NCBI RefSeq assembly: GCF_002799245.1
Contig: NZ_NEQV01000005.1
Location: 310,001 to 374,000 of the forward strand
Source of the DNA: Stenotrophomonas maltophilia
GTDB taxonomy: Bacteria > Pseudomonadota > Gammaproteobacteria > Xanthomonadales > Xanthomonadaceae
Direction: 5' to 3'
Length of the DNA stretch: 64,000 nt
Shown: positions 44,901 to 53,881 of the stretch, piece by piece
Position numbering within the stretch: the stretch's first letter is position 1
Layout of the letters: each line of letters opens with the position of its first letter
Program-made: the position numbers and the translations under genes
Notes under the pieces: model-generated
The model's input: the letters and a program-made list of their open reading frames with translations, nothing else
What the model was told of the DNA's origin: nothing
Databases searched by the model: none

Positions 44901-45599
44901 TCGGGTGGCCGCACCTCACCGGGTACCGAATGGCAAAGCAAGCTGGAGTGGCGGCGTGATACCGGCGCGGAGCGGCGCACGCAGTGGGTCAGTACCAACC
45001 GCCTCAGCCATCGGCTCAACGACAGCTGGCGGATTGCCGCGCGCTTCAACTACGCCGACACCGACGATGCGATCAATCCGGTGGCCGGTGCACGCTTCAT
45101 CGAAGGCAACCTCGGCTTCGCGTACCGGCCATGGGACAACGATCGATGGGCGCTGTTCGGCCGCTACAGCTATCTGTATGACCTGTCGAGCATGGGCCAG
45201 GTCAATGGCGTGGACTACGACCAGCGCACCCAGGTGCTTTCGCTGGAAGGCGTCTACCGCATCGACACGCGCTGGGAAGTGGCCGGCAAGCTGGCACGCC
45301 GCGAAGGCGAGGTGCGCTACGGGCGCGGCAGCGGGCCGTGGTTTGATTCGGCCACCAACTTCGCTGCGGGGCAGCTGCGCTACGACCTGTACTACCAGTG
45401 GCATGGCCTGCTGGAGTACCGGTTGCTGGATGTGCGCGACGGCGGTCGCAGGCAGGGCTGGCTGGCGGGTGTCGACCGCGATGTCGGCCGCAACTTCCGG
45501 GTCGGCGTCGGTTACAACTTCACCGACTTCAGTGATGACCTGACGAAGTTCGACTACACCCACCGCGGCTGGTACCTGAACCTGGTGGGGCGCTATTGA
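41910..45599 (+). CDS. Large outer-membrane beta-barrel protein paired with the DUF11 protein
   Basis: 1229 residues. Signal peptide (LYQALLLGLAGAVQAAPP). Residues ~40-560 form a periplasmic region with beta-rich domains (PVYGSRVRLRGRDLPLG, RYLLTAQADTQNRPLDELF). Residues ~560-1229 are alternating-residue strands of a beta-barrel and end LVGRY with a terminal aromatic, as required for BAM insertion. No TonB box or usher motif was found. It overlaps the DUF11 gene by four bases, so the two are made together. The sequence resembles other barrel proteins seen next to DUF11 repeat genes. Function unknown, possibly export or anchoring. Confidence 0.8.
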   Translation: MSAHHTAARRAPHLPRAALYQALLLGLAGAVQAAPPAAEPAPIRCDGNQCNAEGELLFSLRSRSYDEPVTEGTSTRSSSQMLQPDRRVSLAIDDPGKATVRGEFMIRLPEGGAIWATEDPAMGQPELSVSAPGLVAFDEGRIVRPVEFYVRGNYTAFIQRLQVSLYRGSDTDRVAPLAQFELPVAAVAQGRWDGTLPASASLRRGDRLVYVLRAFDAEGNVDETTAQSMQLVSPAEFERGNQQLRDALEDRRGTAVDASQAASLSLLQQVFDSNGLRQQNIPVYGSRVRLRGRDLPLGAALKINGDSYPLDQDRKFAAEYLMPIGHHAFDVRVERPDAPIIARTLEVDVSGQYLFGVGLADITVYQSKASGAGQDLARGGRNDDVLSDGRLAFYLKAKTRGRYLLTAQADTQNRPLDELFTGFTTADPRDLFRSLDPDLYYPTYGDDSLTQRDVDSMGRFYLRMDWDKNQALWGNYNTGLTGTEYAQYVRSLYRAALSWRSRGANAWGDARSELRLFGAQAETAPGHSEFIGTGGSLYYLRHASILSGSEQVVLEIRDRTTGRVEQRVPMVRGADYEIDALQGRILLTRPLAQLSRENLRRISRDVPLDGYEQRLIVDYEWVPTGFDSDDITAGLRGKHWFGDHVAVGATYVDEQRAGQDYSLKGADLTLQAGRGTYLKVEHSRSEATSAPVFFSDNGGLSFSRLNPEGPREGEATAVEARVNLRELGWTQRDWSAGAWWRQVDGGYSVGRFDSGQRVREQGAELLGYVTDDFSVYARYSEARRGSESLIQAQATAEWRIGENDRLSAELRRVQEDRNGGGNVAGVLAAARYTHRIGTALDVYGGGQLTVDDDHGRYAGNDAVLAGGTWTFANLSTVGAEVSDGDRGSAAQVNAEYRLTPQHSFYGAFTQSTDRSEYDPLFSPNAQDGWTLGQRWRLSDQVNVFNESQFLKSGQDSGLAHTFGMDFYPAVGWNAGFTLSNGKLDASSGQVDRKAVSLSGGRTSPGTEWQSKLEWRRDTGAERRTQWVSTNRLSHRLNDSWRIAARFNYADTDDAINPVAGARFIEGNLGFAYRPWDNDRWALFGRYSYLYDLSSMGQVNGVDYDQRTQVLSLEGVYRIDTRWEVAGKLARREGEVRYGRGSGPWFDSATNFAAGQLRYDLYYQWHGLLEYRLLDVRDGGRRQGWLAGVDRDVGRNFRVGVGYNFTDFSDDLTKFDYTHRGWYLNLVGRY

Positions 45600-45607
45600 T
45601 GACGGCA

Positions 45608-45658
45608 GCCGGGCGTGGGCCCGGCGCTGCGGTGCGGACGTGCCGGGCGATGCCCGGC
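45608..45658. terminator. Two GC hairpins between convergent genes
   Basis: GCCGGGC-GTGG-GCCCGGC (45608-45625) and GCCGGGC-GAT-GCCCGGC (45642-45658). They fill the 65-base gap between the barrel gene stop and the response regulator stop. No T-run follows, so Rho-independent termination is uncertain. The same 17-base hairpin recurs at 63864. Confidence 0.5.
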
Positions 45659-45664
45659 GAGCCG

Positions 45665-46024
45665 TCAGTCCTGCTTCAACAACTCCACCAGCTGGCGCAG
45701 GCGATAGGGCTTGGGCAGGAACTCCACCTGCTCCGGCAGCGGCGGCAGCTGCGAGCGTGCATAGCCGGAGGACAGGATCATGCGCGCCTGCGGTTGTTCG
45801 CGGGCGACGTGCTCGCTCAGTTCGATCCCGGACATGCCGTTGGGCATGCTGATATCGCTGAACACCACGTCGAAGCGCGCCTCGCCCTTCAACAACGCAG
45901 CGGCTTCATGTGCATCTGCGGTGGTGGCGACCTCGATGCCGAAATCGCGCAGGGCCAGGCCGATCATCTCGCGCAGATCGTTCTGGTCTTCCACCATCAG
46001 TACGCGGATCGGTTCATCGGTCAT
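45665..46024 (-). CDS. Single-domain response regulator (CheY-like)
   Basis: 119 residues, one receiver domain with no output domain. Acidic pair ED at 12-13, phospho-Asp D57 in FSDISMPNG, Ser/Thr at LSSGYA and Lys at PKPY. It overlaps the PAS kinase gene by 11 bases and follows it, so it should be phosphorylated by that kinase. Similar stand-alone receivers act as phosphate sinks or bind partner proteins. Confidence 0.92.
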   Translation of the reverse strand: MTDEPIRVLMVEDQNDLREMIGLALRDFGIEVATTADAHEAAALLKGEARFDVVFSDISMPNGMSGIELSEHVAREQPQARMILSSGYARSQLPPLPEQVEFLPKPYRLRQLVELLKQD

Positions 46025-47174
46025 GGGCTGGGTCCTCTATTGCGGGTAGCAGCAGGCTGACCGTGGTGCCGACACCGGGCGTGGTGGACACATCGACGAA
46101 GCCGCCGCTCTGGGTAGTGAATCCGAACACCTGGCTCAGGCCCAGGCCGCTGCCCTTGCCGATGTCCTTGGTGGTGAAGAAGGGCTCGGTCGCGCGCTCG
46201 GCGATCTCGGCCGCCATGCCATGGCCTTCGTCACAGACGCTGAGCGTGACATAGCCGCGTTGCAATGCGGTGTCCGCGTCCGGATCCAGGCGATGTTCCA
46301 GGGCCGTGCCGATCAGGATGCGACCTCCCTCAAGCGTGGCCTCCGCTGCATTGGCGACCAGGTTGGCCAGCGCGGTCTGCAGCTGCATCGCATCGGTGCT
46401 CACCTGCGGCAGCCCAGGCGCCAGGCTGGCCTCGAGCACGACGTGTGCCGGGCAGGTGCGCTGCAGGTCCGGCAACCATTGCTGCAGCAGCGTATTGATG
46501 TCCACAGGTTCGCGGATCAGGGTCTGGCCGGTACTGAATGCCAGCAGCTGCCGGGTCAGCAGCGCGCCGCGATCGGTGGCGGCCTGTGCGGCATCCAGCA
46601 GCTCAGACGCGCGTACGTCGCTGGCGACACGCAACGAAAGCAGGTCCAGCGCATTGCCGATGGTGGTCAACAGGTTGTTGAACTCGTGCGACAGGCCGCG
46701 GCTGAGGCGGCCGACGGTCTCGAACTGCTGGGTGTGGCGCAGGGCGCGCTGGGCATCCCGCAGCAACCGCTGGGCCTGCCATTGCTCGGTGATGTCGCGG
46801 GTGATCTTGACGAAGCCGAGCAGTTCGCCGGCCTCCATGACGGGCTCGATGACCACGCTGGCGCGGAATGACGAGCCGTCCCGGCGTACCCGCCAGCCCT
46901 CGCTGGCAACATGGCCATGCTGCGCCGCAAGGCGGAGCAGGCGCAGCGGCTCACCTGCCTCACGGTCGGCCGGCAGGTAGAAGCGCCCAAAGTGCGTTCC
47001 CACAACTTCGTCGGCGGAATAGCCCTTGATGCGCTCGGCGCCTGGGTTCCAGCTGCACACCATGCCTTCCGGATCGAGCAGGTACAGCGCATGGTCGCGC
47101 ACGCTGTCGATCAGCAATCGCAGTTGTCGGGAAGGATCCGTCAGCACGGACGTCGTAGAGGCCGCTGCGTCCAC
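46014..47174 (-). CDS. PAS-domain sensor histidine kinase
   Basis: 386 residues from GTG 47174, with no nearby ATG. Residues ~17-135 are a PAS domain (HALYLLDPEGMVCSWNPGAERIKGYSADEVVGTHF, GYADEVV-type, then WRVRRDGSSFRASVVI). The dimerisation His is in LSHEFNNLLTTI (residue ~165). The ATPase region has LVANAAEAT (N box), CDEGHGM (G1) and GSGLGLSQV (G2). No membrane segment, so it is cytoplasmic. The LSHEFNNLL box is of the HWE/PAS-type kinase group common with CheY-like partners. Divergent from the hybrid kinase at 47326. Confidence 0.9.
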   Translation of the reverse strand: MDAAASTTSVLTDPSRQLRLLIDSVRDHALYLLDPEGMVCSWNPGAERIKGYSADEVVGTHFGRFYLPADREAGEPLRLLRLAAQHGHVASEGWRVRRDGSSFRASVVIEPVMEAGELLGFVKITRDITEQWQAQRLLRDAQRALRHTQQFETVGRLSRGLSHEFNNLLTTIGNALDLLSLRVASDVRASELLDAAQAATDRGALLTRQLLAFSTGQTLIREPVDINTLLQQWLPDLQRTCPAHVVLEASLAPGLPQVSTDAMQLQTALANLVANAAEATLEGGRILIGTALEHRLDPDADTALQRGYVTLSVCDEGHGMAAEIAERATEPFFTTKDIGKGSGLGLSQVFGFTTQSGGFVDVSTTPGVGTTVSLLLPAIEDPAHDR

Positions 47175-47325
47175 GTGGAAATAAGTGTTGCCCCTGTGAG
47201 GGACGTGAAGCTAGGCATTCAAGTGTGAAGGACGCGTGCAGGCGCGGCACGTGCCATTTGTCCTGTGCGGCTGAATACGACTAGGAGTAACATCACCCAC
47301 CCTTTTTCTTCTGGAACCGACCTGC

Positions 47326-50300
47326 ATGCGTCCTGGTGCGACTGCGCGTGACCGCTGGATCTGGATGACCTCTGCCGTGCTGCTGGCCATTACCATCGCG
47401 CTGGAACTGGTGGTGCCGCTGGGATACGCGGTCTGGCTGGCCTATTTCCTGGCCGTGGGCGTCACGGTGTTCCAACGCAGTGCGCGCGCGCCGTTCGTGG
47501 TCGCGGTGATCGCCTGCGTGCTGCTGGTGATCGGCTTCAACGTGGCGCCGGCCAGCAACAATTCGTCGTTCTCGTTCGTCAACCGCACCATTGGTGGCTG
47601 CGCCTTCCTGATGATCGCGCTGATCGTCTCACGCGCGATCCAGGCCCGGCGCCAGGCGATGCGCGCACTCTGGCTGCAGGAGGCCGAGAACGCGGTGGCG
47701 ATGAGCCTGCGCGGCGACCTCGGGCCGGAGCAGATCGCCGAAGCCTCGGCTGCGAGCCTGGCCGGCCAGCTGGATGCCGATGTGGGGGCGGTCTATCGGC
47801 TGGAAGGTGGGCGGTTGCAGTTGACGGGGGGCATGGCGCTGCCCTCTGGCACTCCGGCGTCGCTGGCCCTGCAGGAAGGGCTGGCCGGGCAGGTGGCGCG
47901 TGATGAGCGGATCCGCCACCTGTATGGCGATGACGCAGCCGTCCTGGACCTGCAGACCAGCCTGGGCCGGCTGCCGGTGCGCGAGCGCATCCTGGCGCCG
48001 ATCAGCAGCGACGGCGCCGTGGTCGGTGTGATCGAGCTGGGGCGGGCACGCATCGGCGGGCAGCGCAGTCTCGATGACGAGCTGCTGGAGCGCTGCGCCG
48101 AAACGATCGGCATGGCGCTGCGCGCCTCGTTGCTGCGTGCTCAGCTGGTGGTGCTGCTGGAGGAATCACAGCGGCAGGGCGAGGAGCTGCAGGCCCAGCA
48201 GGAAGAGCTGCGCGTGGCCAATGAGGAGCTGGAGGAACAGAGCCGCAGCCTGATGCAGTCGCAGGGGCACCTGGAGCAGCAGCAGGCCGAGCTGGAACAG
48301 AGCAATGTGCAGCTGGAAGAGCGGACGCACGAGCTTGAGGCGCAGAAGCAGGCGCTGCTGGTCGCACAGAGCCAGCTGGTGCGCAACAGCAACGAACTGG
48401 CCGCGACCTCGCGCTACAAGTCCGAGTTCCTGGCCAACATGTCACACGAGCTGCGCACCCCGCTGAACAGCTCGCTGATCCTGGCCAAGCTGCTGGCCGA
48501 CAACAAGGACGGCACGCTCACTGCGGAACAGGTGAAGTACGCGCGCGCGATCCTGTCGTCCAACAACGACCTGCTGGCGTTGATCAACGACATCCTGGAC
48601 CTGTCGCGCATCGAGGCCGGCCATGTCGAGCTGGCCGATGAAGTGGTGGTGGTGGACAGCGTCCTGCAGCGCCTGCGCGAGACCTTCGAGCCGATGGCGC
48701 GGCAGAAGGGCCTGGTCCTGCAGATCGAAGCCGATGCGCTGGCGCCGGGCCAGATGGTTGCCGACAACCAGCGCCTGCAGCAGATCCTGAAGAACCTGCT
48801 GGCCAACGCGCTGAAGTTCACCGAGCACGGCAAGGTCAGCCTGCACGTGCGGGCGGGCGGCAACGGTCGCATCCGCTTCGAGGTCTGCGACACCGGCATC
48901 GGGATTGCCCGCGAGCAGCTGCAGGTGATCTTCGAGGCGTTCCGCCAGGCCGATGGCAGCACCCGCCGCCGCTACGGTGGCACCGGCCTGGGCCTGTCGA
49001 TCTCGCGTGACCTGGCCGAGCGCATGGGTGGTGGCATCCAGGTCGACAGTGAGCCGGGCCGTGGCAGCTGCTTCATTCTGGAATTGCCGCTGCAGGGTGC
49101 GCCTGCGCTGCAATCGGACCAGGCGCCCGCTGCTGCCATCGCAGCGCCGGCGACCATGCCTGTGGCCGCGCCTGCTGCCGCAGCTCCGGCCATCGCCCCC
49201 GCCGTCGTCGCTGCAGCGGCCAGCGTGGTTGATGATCGTGGCCGGCGCCAGCGTGCAGGCCGGCTGATCCTGGCCGTGGAAGACGACGCCACCTTCGCCG
49301 AAGCGCTGGTGGTGCTGGCCCACGAGCTGGACTTCGACTGCGTGGTGGCCAGCACGGCGGAAGAAGCGCTGGCACTGGCCAGCGAGCTGCGCCCGAACGG
49401 TATCCTGCTCGATATCGGCCTGCCCGATGTGTCCGGCCTGAGCGTGCTGGAGCGCCTGAAGCGCAATCCGGACACCCGCCACATTCCGGTGCACGTGGTT
49501 TCGGCGATGGAACGCGGCCAGGTTGCACGCGAACTGGGCGCGATCGGTTTTGCGATCAAGCCGACCACGCGCGAGCGGCTGGTGACGGCCATCGAGCAGC
49601 TGGAACAGACCAGCCAGCGCGACATGCGGCGCCTGCTGATCGTGGAGGACGACAGCGAGCTGCGCCACAACCTGGAACTGCTGCTGGGCCGCGATCAGCT
49701 GCAGATCGTCGCGGTGGGCACCCTGGCCGGCGCGCTGGAACAGCTCAGTACGGTCACCTTCGACTGCATGGTGATGGACCTGTCGCTGCCCGATGGCAGT
49801 GGCTATGACCTGCTCGAGCACATGGCCGGCAACGATGACGTCGGCTTCCCGCCGGTGATCGTCTACACCGGCCGCGCGCTCAGCCGCGAGGAAGAGCAGC
49901 GCCTGCGCCGCTATTCCAAGAGCATCATCATCAAGGGCGCGCGTTCGCCCGAGCGCCTGCTGGATGAAGTGACCCTGTTCCTGCACAGCGTCGAGGCCAG
50001 CCTGCCAACCGACCAGCAGCGCCTGCTGCGCGAGGCACGCCGCCGTGACACCGTGCTCGATGGCCGTACCGTGCTGCTGGCCGAGGACGATGTGCGCAAC
50101 ATCTTCGCGCTGTCCAGCGTGCTGGAACCCCTCGGTGTGACGCTGGAGATCGCGCGCAATGGCCAGGAAGCGGTTGATCGCCTGGCCGAGCGCGAGGTCG
50201 ATCTGGTGCTGATGGACATCATGATGCCGGAGAAGGACGGCCTGGCCGCGATGCGCGAAATCCGCGCGCAGCGCCACCTGCAGGACCTGCCGATCATCGC

Positions 50301-50430
50301 GCTGACCGCCAAGGCCATGCCGGACGACCGTGAGCGTTGCCTGCAGGCCGGTGCCAACGATTACATCGCCAAGCCCATCGATGTCGACAAGCTGGTCTCG
50401 CTGTGCCGTGTCTGGTGCTCGCGGCAATGA
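47326..50430 (+). CDS. Membrane hybrid histidine kinase with GAF and three receiver domains
   Basis: 1034 residues. Residues ~14-105: four or five membrane helices. ~125-265: GAF-like domain. ~270-365: a Glu/Gln-rich coiled coil ([19 protein letters not shown]). His374 in [10 protein letters not shown]. ATPase: [29 protein letters not shown]. An Ala/Pro linker follows, then receivers with Asp696, Asp818 and Asp964 in LLDIGLP, VMDLSLP and [11 protein letters not shown]. In the second receiver the K region is unusual (IIIKGARSP). It resembles large chemosensory-linked kinases that work with CheR/CheB. The stop overlaps the CheR start. Confidence 0.93.
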   Translation: MRPGATARDRWIWMTSAVLLAITIALELVVPLGYAVWLAYFLAVGVTVFQRSARAPFVVAVIACVLLVIGFNVAPASNNSSFSFVNRTIGGCAFLMIALIVSRAIQARRQAMRALWLQEAENAVAMSLRGDLGPEQIAEASAASLAGQLDADVGAVYRLEGGRLQLTGGMALPSGTPASLALQEGLAGQVARDERIRHLYGDDAAVLDLQTSLGRLPVRERILAPISSDGAVVGVIELGRARIGGQRSLDDELLERCAETIGMALRASLLRAQLVVLLEESQRQGEELQAQQEELRVANEELEEQSRSLMQSQGHLEQQQAELEQSNVQLEERTHELEAQKQALLVAQSQLVRNSNELAATSRYKSEFLANMSHELRTPLNSSLILAKLLADNKDGTLTAEQVKYARAILSSNNDLLALINDILDLSRIEAGHVELADEVVVVDSVLQRLRETFEPMARQKGLVLQIEADALAPGQMVADNQRLQQILKNLLANALKFTEHGKVSLHVRAGGNGRIRFEVCDTGIGIAREQLQVIFEAFRQADGSTRRRYGGTGLGLSISRDLAERMGGGIQVDSEPGRGSCFILELPLQGAPALQSDQAPAAAIAAPATMPVAAPAAAAPAIAPAVVAAAASVVDDRGRRQRAGRLILAVEDDATFAEALVVLAHELDFDCVVASTAEEALALASELRPNGILLDIGLPDVSGLSVLERLKRNPDTRHIPVHVVSAMERGQVARELGAIGFAIKPTTRERLVTAIEQLEQTSQRDMRRLLIVEDDSELRHNLELLLGRDQLQIVAVGTLAGALEQLSTVTFDCMVMDLSLPDGSGYDLLEHMAGNDDVGFPPVIVYTGRALSREEEQRLRRYSKSIIIKGARSPERLLDEVTLFLHSVEASLPTDQQRLLREARRRDTVLDGRTVLLAEDDVRNIFALSSVLEPLGVTLEIARNGQEAVDRLAEREVDLVLMDIMMPEKDGLAAMREIRAQRHLQDLPIIALTAKAMPDDRERCLQAGANDYIAKPIDVDKLVSLCRVWCSRQ

Positions 50431-51251
50431 ACGAGCAGGCGCTGTTCGACCTGGAACTGAAAGTGCTGCTGGAAGCGCTGTACCAGCGCTATCACTATGA
50501 TTTCCGCAGCTACGCGGTGTCGTCGCTGCGGCGGCGCATCCGCCAGGCCATGCAGCGCTATGAGTGCGAGCGGCTGGCCGACCTGCAGCACCGCCTGCTG
50601 CACGAGCCGGACCTGTTCGCGCAGGCGATGCAGTTCTTCACCGTGCAGGTTTCGGAGATGTTCCGTGACCCGGCCTACTTCCGCGAGCTGCGCGAGCAGG
50701 TGGTGCCGGTGCTGCGCACGTACCCGTCGGTGAAGCTGTGGGTGGCCGGCTGCAGTACCGGCGAAGAGGTGTGGTCGCTGGCGATCCTGCTGCACGAGGA
50801 AGGCCTGCTCGAACGCAGCATCGTCTATGCCACCGACATCAATCCGGCAGCGCTGGCCACCGCCGAAGCCGGCGCCTATGGCATCGACCGGATGGCCCAG
50901 TTCAGCCGCAACTACCTGGCGGCCGGTGGCATCGCATCGCTGTCCGACTATTACGCCACGGCCTACGATGGCGCGGTGTTCGATCGCCAGCTGCGCCGCA
51001 ACGTGGTGTTCGCCGACCACAGCCTGGCCACCGACACGGTGTTCTCCGAAGTGCACCTGGTGTCGTGCCGCAACGTGCTGATCTATTTCAACCGCGATCT
51101 GCAGGACCGCGCGGTGGGCCTGTTCCGTGAGGCGCTGGTGCATCGCGGTTTCCTTGGCCTGGGCAGCAAGGAGTCGCTGCAGTTCGGGCAGCACCACGAT
51201 GCCTTCGAGGTCTGCTCGCGTGAGCATCGCCTGTACCGGAAAGTCGCCTGA
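50427..51251 (+). CDS. CheR-type protein-glutamate methyltransferase
   Basis: 274 residues. N-terminal helical domain (YHYDFRSYAVSSLRRRIRQAM), then the SAM-binding core: KLWVAGCSTGEEVWSLAILL, YATDINPAALATA, and VHLVSCRNVLIYFNRDLQDR as motif of CheR. It methylates Glu residues on receptor proteins. No chemoreceptor gene is in the window. Overlap with the kinase gene by four bases and with the CheB-like gene by one base (TGATG). Confidence 0.93.
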   Translation: MNEQALFDLELKVLLEALYQRYHYDFRSYAVSSLRRRIRQAMQRYECERLADLQHRLLHEPDLFAQAMQFFTVQVSEMFRDPAYFRELREQVVPVLRTYPSVKLWVAGCSTGEEVWSLAILLHEEGLLERSIVYATDINPAALATAEAGAYGIDRMAQFSRNYLAAGGIASLSDYYATAYDGAVFDRQLRRNVVFADHSLATDTVFSEVHLVSCRNVLIYFNRDLQDRAVGLFREALVHRGFLGLGSKESLQFGQHHDAFEVCSREHRLYRKVA

Positions 51252-51826
51252 TGAGCCTGCCCCTGCGCCCGGCCGTGCTGGTGATCGGCGCCTCCGCAGG
51301 TGGGGTCGCGGCGTTGCAGGCAGTGCTCGGTGCGCTGCCGGTGACGCTGCCGGCGCCTGTGCTGGCGGTGCTCCACCTGCCGCGCGACCGTACCAGCCGC
51401 ATCGCCGAAGTGCTTGCACCGTACTGCGCGCTGCCGGTACGCGAGGCCGAAGACAAGCAGCCGCTGCAGCGTGGCACGGTGACCTTCGCGCCACCGGACT
51501 ATCACCTGCTGGTGGAAGACGTCGGTTCGCTGGCGCTGTCGGTGGACGCACCGGTGCTGTTTTCGCGCCCGGCCATCGATCCGCTGTTCGAATCGGCTGC
51601 GGCCGTCTTCGGCGCCCAGGTGCTGGCCCTGTTGCTGACCGGTGCCAGCAGCGACGGTAGTGAAGGCGTGGCCGCGGTGCGCGCCGCCGGCGGCCGCGCC
51701 TGGCTGCAGTGTCCCGAGGAAGCCGAGGCATCGATGATGCCGGCCTCCGCCCTGCAGCACGCTGGCGCCGATGCCGTGCTGCCCCTCGCATTGATGTGCC
51801 GTCGCCTGAAGGAGTTGTTTGCATGA
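51251..51826 (+). CDS. CheB-type methylesterase domain protein without receiver
   Basis: 191 residues, only the catalytic domain. Catalytic triad Ser15 in GASAGGV, His in LAVLHLPRD and Asp in LTGASSDGSEG. The CheB receiver domain is missing, which fits CheB-like proteins of alternative cellular-function (ACF/kinase-linked) systems, where activity is set by partner kinases. Overlaps CheR upstream and the next kinase downstream. Confidence 0.92.
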   Translation: MSLPLRPAVLVIGASAGGVAALQAVLGALPVTLPAPVLAVLHLPRDRTSRIAEVLAPYCALPVREAEDKQPLQRGTVTFAPPDYHLLVEDVGSLALSVDAPVLFSRPAIDPLFESAAAVFGAQVLALLLTGASSDGSEGVAAVRAAGGRAWLQCPEEAEASMMPASALQHAGADAVLPLALMCRRLKELFA

Positions 51827-52956
51827 ACCTGCTGCCACCGGACCCTGCGCAGTCGCAGACCCCGGTCAACCTGCTGATCGTCGATGACGTGCCGCAGAAC
51901 CTGGTGGCCATGAACGCGCTGCTGCAGCGCGAGGGCGTGAATCTGCTGCTGGCGGACTCGGGCGCACAGGCGCTGGAGCTGCTGCTGGAGCATGAAGTCG
52001 CACTGGCCCTGCTCGACGTGCACATGCCGGAGATCGATGGCTTCACCCTGGCCGAGCTGATGCGCGGTTCGCATCGCAGCCGGGATGTGCCGATCATCTT
52101 CCTGACCGCCTCGCCGGACGATCCGGTGCGCGCGTTCAAGGGCTACGAAACCGGCGCGGTCGACTTCCTGCACAAGCCGGTGGCACCGCAGGTGATCCTG
52201 GGCAAGGTCAACGTTTTCATCGAGCTCTACCAGCAGCGCCAGCTGCTGAAGGCGCGCAACGAGGCGCTGGAGCGTTCGCTCAAGCTCAACGAAACGATGG
52301 CGGCCGTGCTCACCCACGATCTGCGCACGCCGCTGTCGGCGATCCTGCTGTGTGCCGACAAGCTGGCGCTGGAGCTTCCTGCGGACAATGCCGGTGCGCA
52401 GCAGACCCTGAAGTACCTGGAAGCCAGCACCCTGCGCATGGCGCGCATGGTCGAGCAGCTGCTGGACTTTTCGCGGATCCGCAGCGGCGGCCTGCGCCTG
52501 CAGGCCGGTGCCTGTGATTTGGCGGAGGTCACCCGTGCGGTGGTGGCCGAGGCGGGCAGTGCCCACGGCCACGCACGGGTGCATCTGGACACGCAGGGCG
52601 ATACCCGCCTGCAGGGCGATCTGGATCGGCTGGGCCAGGTCGCCGCGAACCTGGTCGGCAACGCGCTCACCCATGGCAGCGAGGCGAGGGTGGAGGTGGA
52701 CGGCCGTGATCCCCGCAGCGTGCTGTTGCGGGTGAGCAACGCCGGCCGGATCGATGACGCGCTGCTGCCGCGCCTGTTCGAGCCGTTCAAGGCCAGCTTC
52801 CACCCCAGCAATGGCCTGGGGCTGGGCCTGTACATCGTCGATCAGTTCGTCCGCGCCCACGGTGGCCACATCGGCGCGCGCAACGAAGAAGGGCAGGTGG
52901 TGTTCGAAGCGACCTTGCCGCGGCGCGGTGAAAGCCCGGGGAACGCAGCAAACTGA
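51823..52956 (+). CDS. Receiver-histidine kinase hybrid
   Basis: 377 residues. Receiver first (residues ~14-135; Asp65 in LLDVHMPEIDG, Lys in LHKPV), then the kinase: His165 in LTHDLRTPLSA, N box LVGNALTHG, and GLGLGLYIVDQF. No membrane segment. Receiver-first kinases get phosphorylated by another kinase, here probably the hybrid kinase at 47326. Start overlaps the CheB stop (ATGA). Last of the four-gene set. Confidence 0.92.
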   Translation: MNLLPPDPAQSQTPVNLLIVDDVPQNLVAMNALLQREGVNLLLADSGAQALELLLEHEVALALLDVHMPEIDGFTLAELMRGSHRSRDVPIIFLTASPDDPVRAFKGYETGAVDFLHKPVAPQVILGKVNVFIELYQQRQLLKARNEALERSLKLNETMAAVLTHDLRTPLSAILLCADKLALELPADNAGAQQTLKYLEASTLRMARMVEQLLDFSRIRSGGLRLQAGACDLAEVTRAVVAEAGSAHGHARVHLDTQGDTRLQGDLDRLGQVAANLVGNALTHGSEARVEVDGRDPRSVLLRVSNAGRIDDALLPRLFEPFKASFHPSNGLGLGLYIVDQFVRAHGGHIGARNEEGQVVFEATLPRRGESPGNAAN

Positions 52957-53039
52957 ATTCTTCAGCAAACGTGCCGCGGATCTGAGACGGGCTCGTCCGC
53001 AACTGCTACCGTGGCGGCACATATTGCCAAGGAAGCACC

Positions 53040-53468
53040 ATGCCACTGCGTGCGATCGCCTATGTCAGCAGAGCGCTGCCTGACCTGTCCATCGAACGGC
53101 TGCAGGCGCTGGTCGACGATGCGGCCCGCTTCAACAAGATGGCCGGCGTGACCGGCGTGCTGCTGCACGACGGCGGGCGATTCCTGCAGTACATCGAAGG
53201 GCCGCCGGACGGCATCGATTCGGTCTACGAACGCATCCTGCAGGCCGGCAGCCATATCGACATCATCGAACTGGCGCGTGGCCGCCTGGGCCAGCGCCAG
53301 TTTCCGTACTGGTCGATGCGCGCGTTGCCGGTGGAGGGGGCGCTGCTGCGCCAGCTGTCATCCAGCGACTGGTCGGGTTTCACCCGTGCCCTGGAGGGCG
53401 ATCGCTCCGCGCCGACGCCGGTGGATCTGCTCGACAACGTCGTGCAGCCAGTACTGCACGCCGGCTGA
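53040..53468 (+). CDS. BLUF-domain blue-light photoreceptor
   Basis: 142 residues, a stand-alone BLUF domain with a short C-tail. The FAD-site residues are present at exact spacing to AppA (Y21, N45, Q63, W104, M106): Tyr8, Asn32, Gln50, Trp91 and Met93 (spacing 24, 42, 83, 85). AGGVTGVLLHDGGRFLQYIEG-type core is visible. Upon blue light the flavin hydrogen bonding to Gln changes and the protein acts on a partner. AAGGA site upstream, 84 bases after the receiver-kinase gene, so co-transcription is possible. Confidence 0.93.
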   Translation: MPLRAIAYVSRALPDLSIERLQALVDDAARFNKMAGVTGVLLHDGGRFLQYIEGPPDGIDSVYERILQAGSHIDIIELARGRLGQRQFPYWSMRALPVEGALLRQLSSSDWSGFTRALEGDRSAPTPVDLLDNVVQPVLHAG

Positions 53469-53471
53469 GCA

Positions 53472-53795
53472 TCAACGCGAGGTGCCGCCGCCGCAGTAGG
53501 CGGCATGCAGCGCCTGCAGCACGCCCAGTGCCGGCCCCTCAAGCACCCGGTAGTGGATGGCCTGCGCTTCGCGCCGGGTCGCCACGATGTCCAGTTCGCG
53601 CAGCACGGCCAGGTGCTGGGACAGCGCCGATGCGCTCAATCCGGTCAGCGCCTGCAGCTCCGGCACCGGCGCTTCGCCTTCGACCAGGCGGCACAGCACG
53701 CGCAGGCGGGCAGGGTGGGCCAGGCTTTTGAGCAGGGCAGCGGCCTGCGCGGCGTGCTTGGCCATCGCGGCACTGTCGAGTGCGGTGCGTGGCAT
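53472..53795 (-). CDS. ArsR-family repressor, BigR-like (persulfide-responsive)
   Basis: 107 residues. Winged HTH: LAHPARLRVLCRLVEGE, then LTGLSASALSQHLAVLRELDIV. Cysteines are at 35 and 101, 66 residues apart, as are the Cys42 and Cys108 of BigR, which form a disulfide or polysulfide bond when sulfide is high. No metal-site motif ELCVCDL is present. It is divergent from two YeeE/YedE-type genes, with a strong operator between (53822-53843). This is the classic bigR-type layout. Confidence 0.87.
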   Translation of the reverse strand: MPRTALDSAAMAKHAAQAAALLKSLAHPARLRVLCRLVEGEAPVPELQALTGLSASALSQHLAVLRELDIVATRREAQAIHYRVLEGPALGVLQALHAAYCGGGTSR

Positions 53796-53821
53796 GGTTG
53801 AACTTTGTATTTAGAAGGCGC

Positions 53822-53843
53822 TAATTTAGAAAAGTCTAAATTA
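53822..53843. promoter_or_regulatory. BigR-type AT-rich operator
   Basis: Perfect 9-base arms TAATTTAGA and TCTAAATTA around AAAG, in otherwise GC-rich DNA, with an additional half-site TATTTAGAA (53809-53816). Centred in the 86-base divergent gap between the ArsR gene and the transporter genes, so it would control both. Confidence 0.8.
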
Positions 53844-53881
53844 AAAGGCAAGTCGATGGACGCATTGAGCGGAGGCCGGCC

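Noticed and set aside
48442-50427. 661-codon minus-strand frame opposite the hybrid kinase
   Set aside because: No motif; the sense strand encodes intact kinase and receiver domains.
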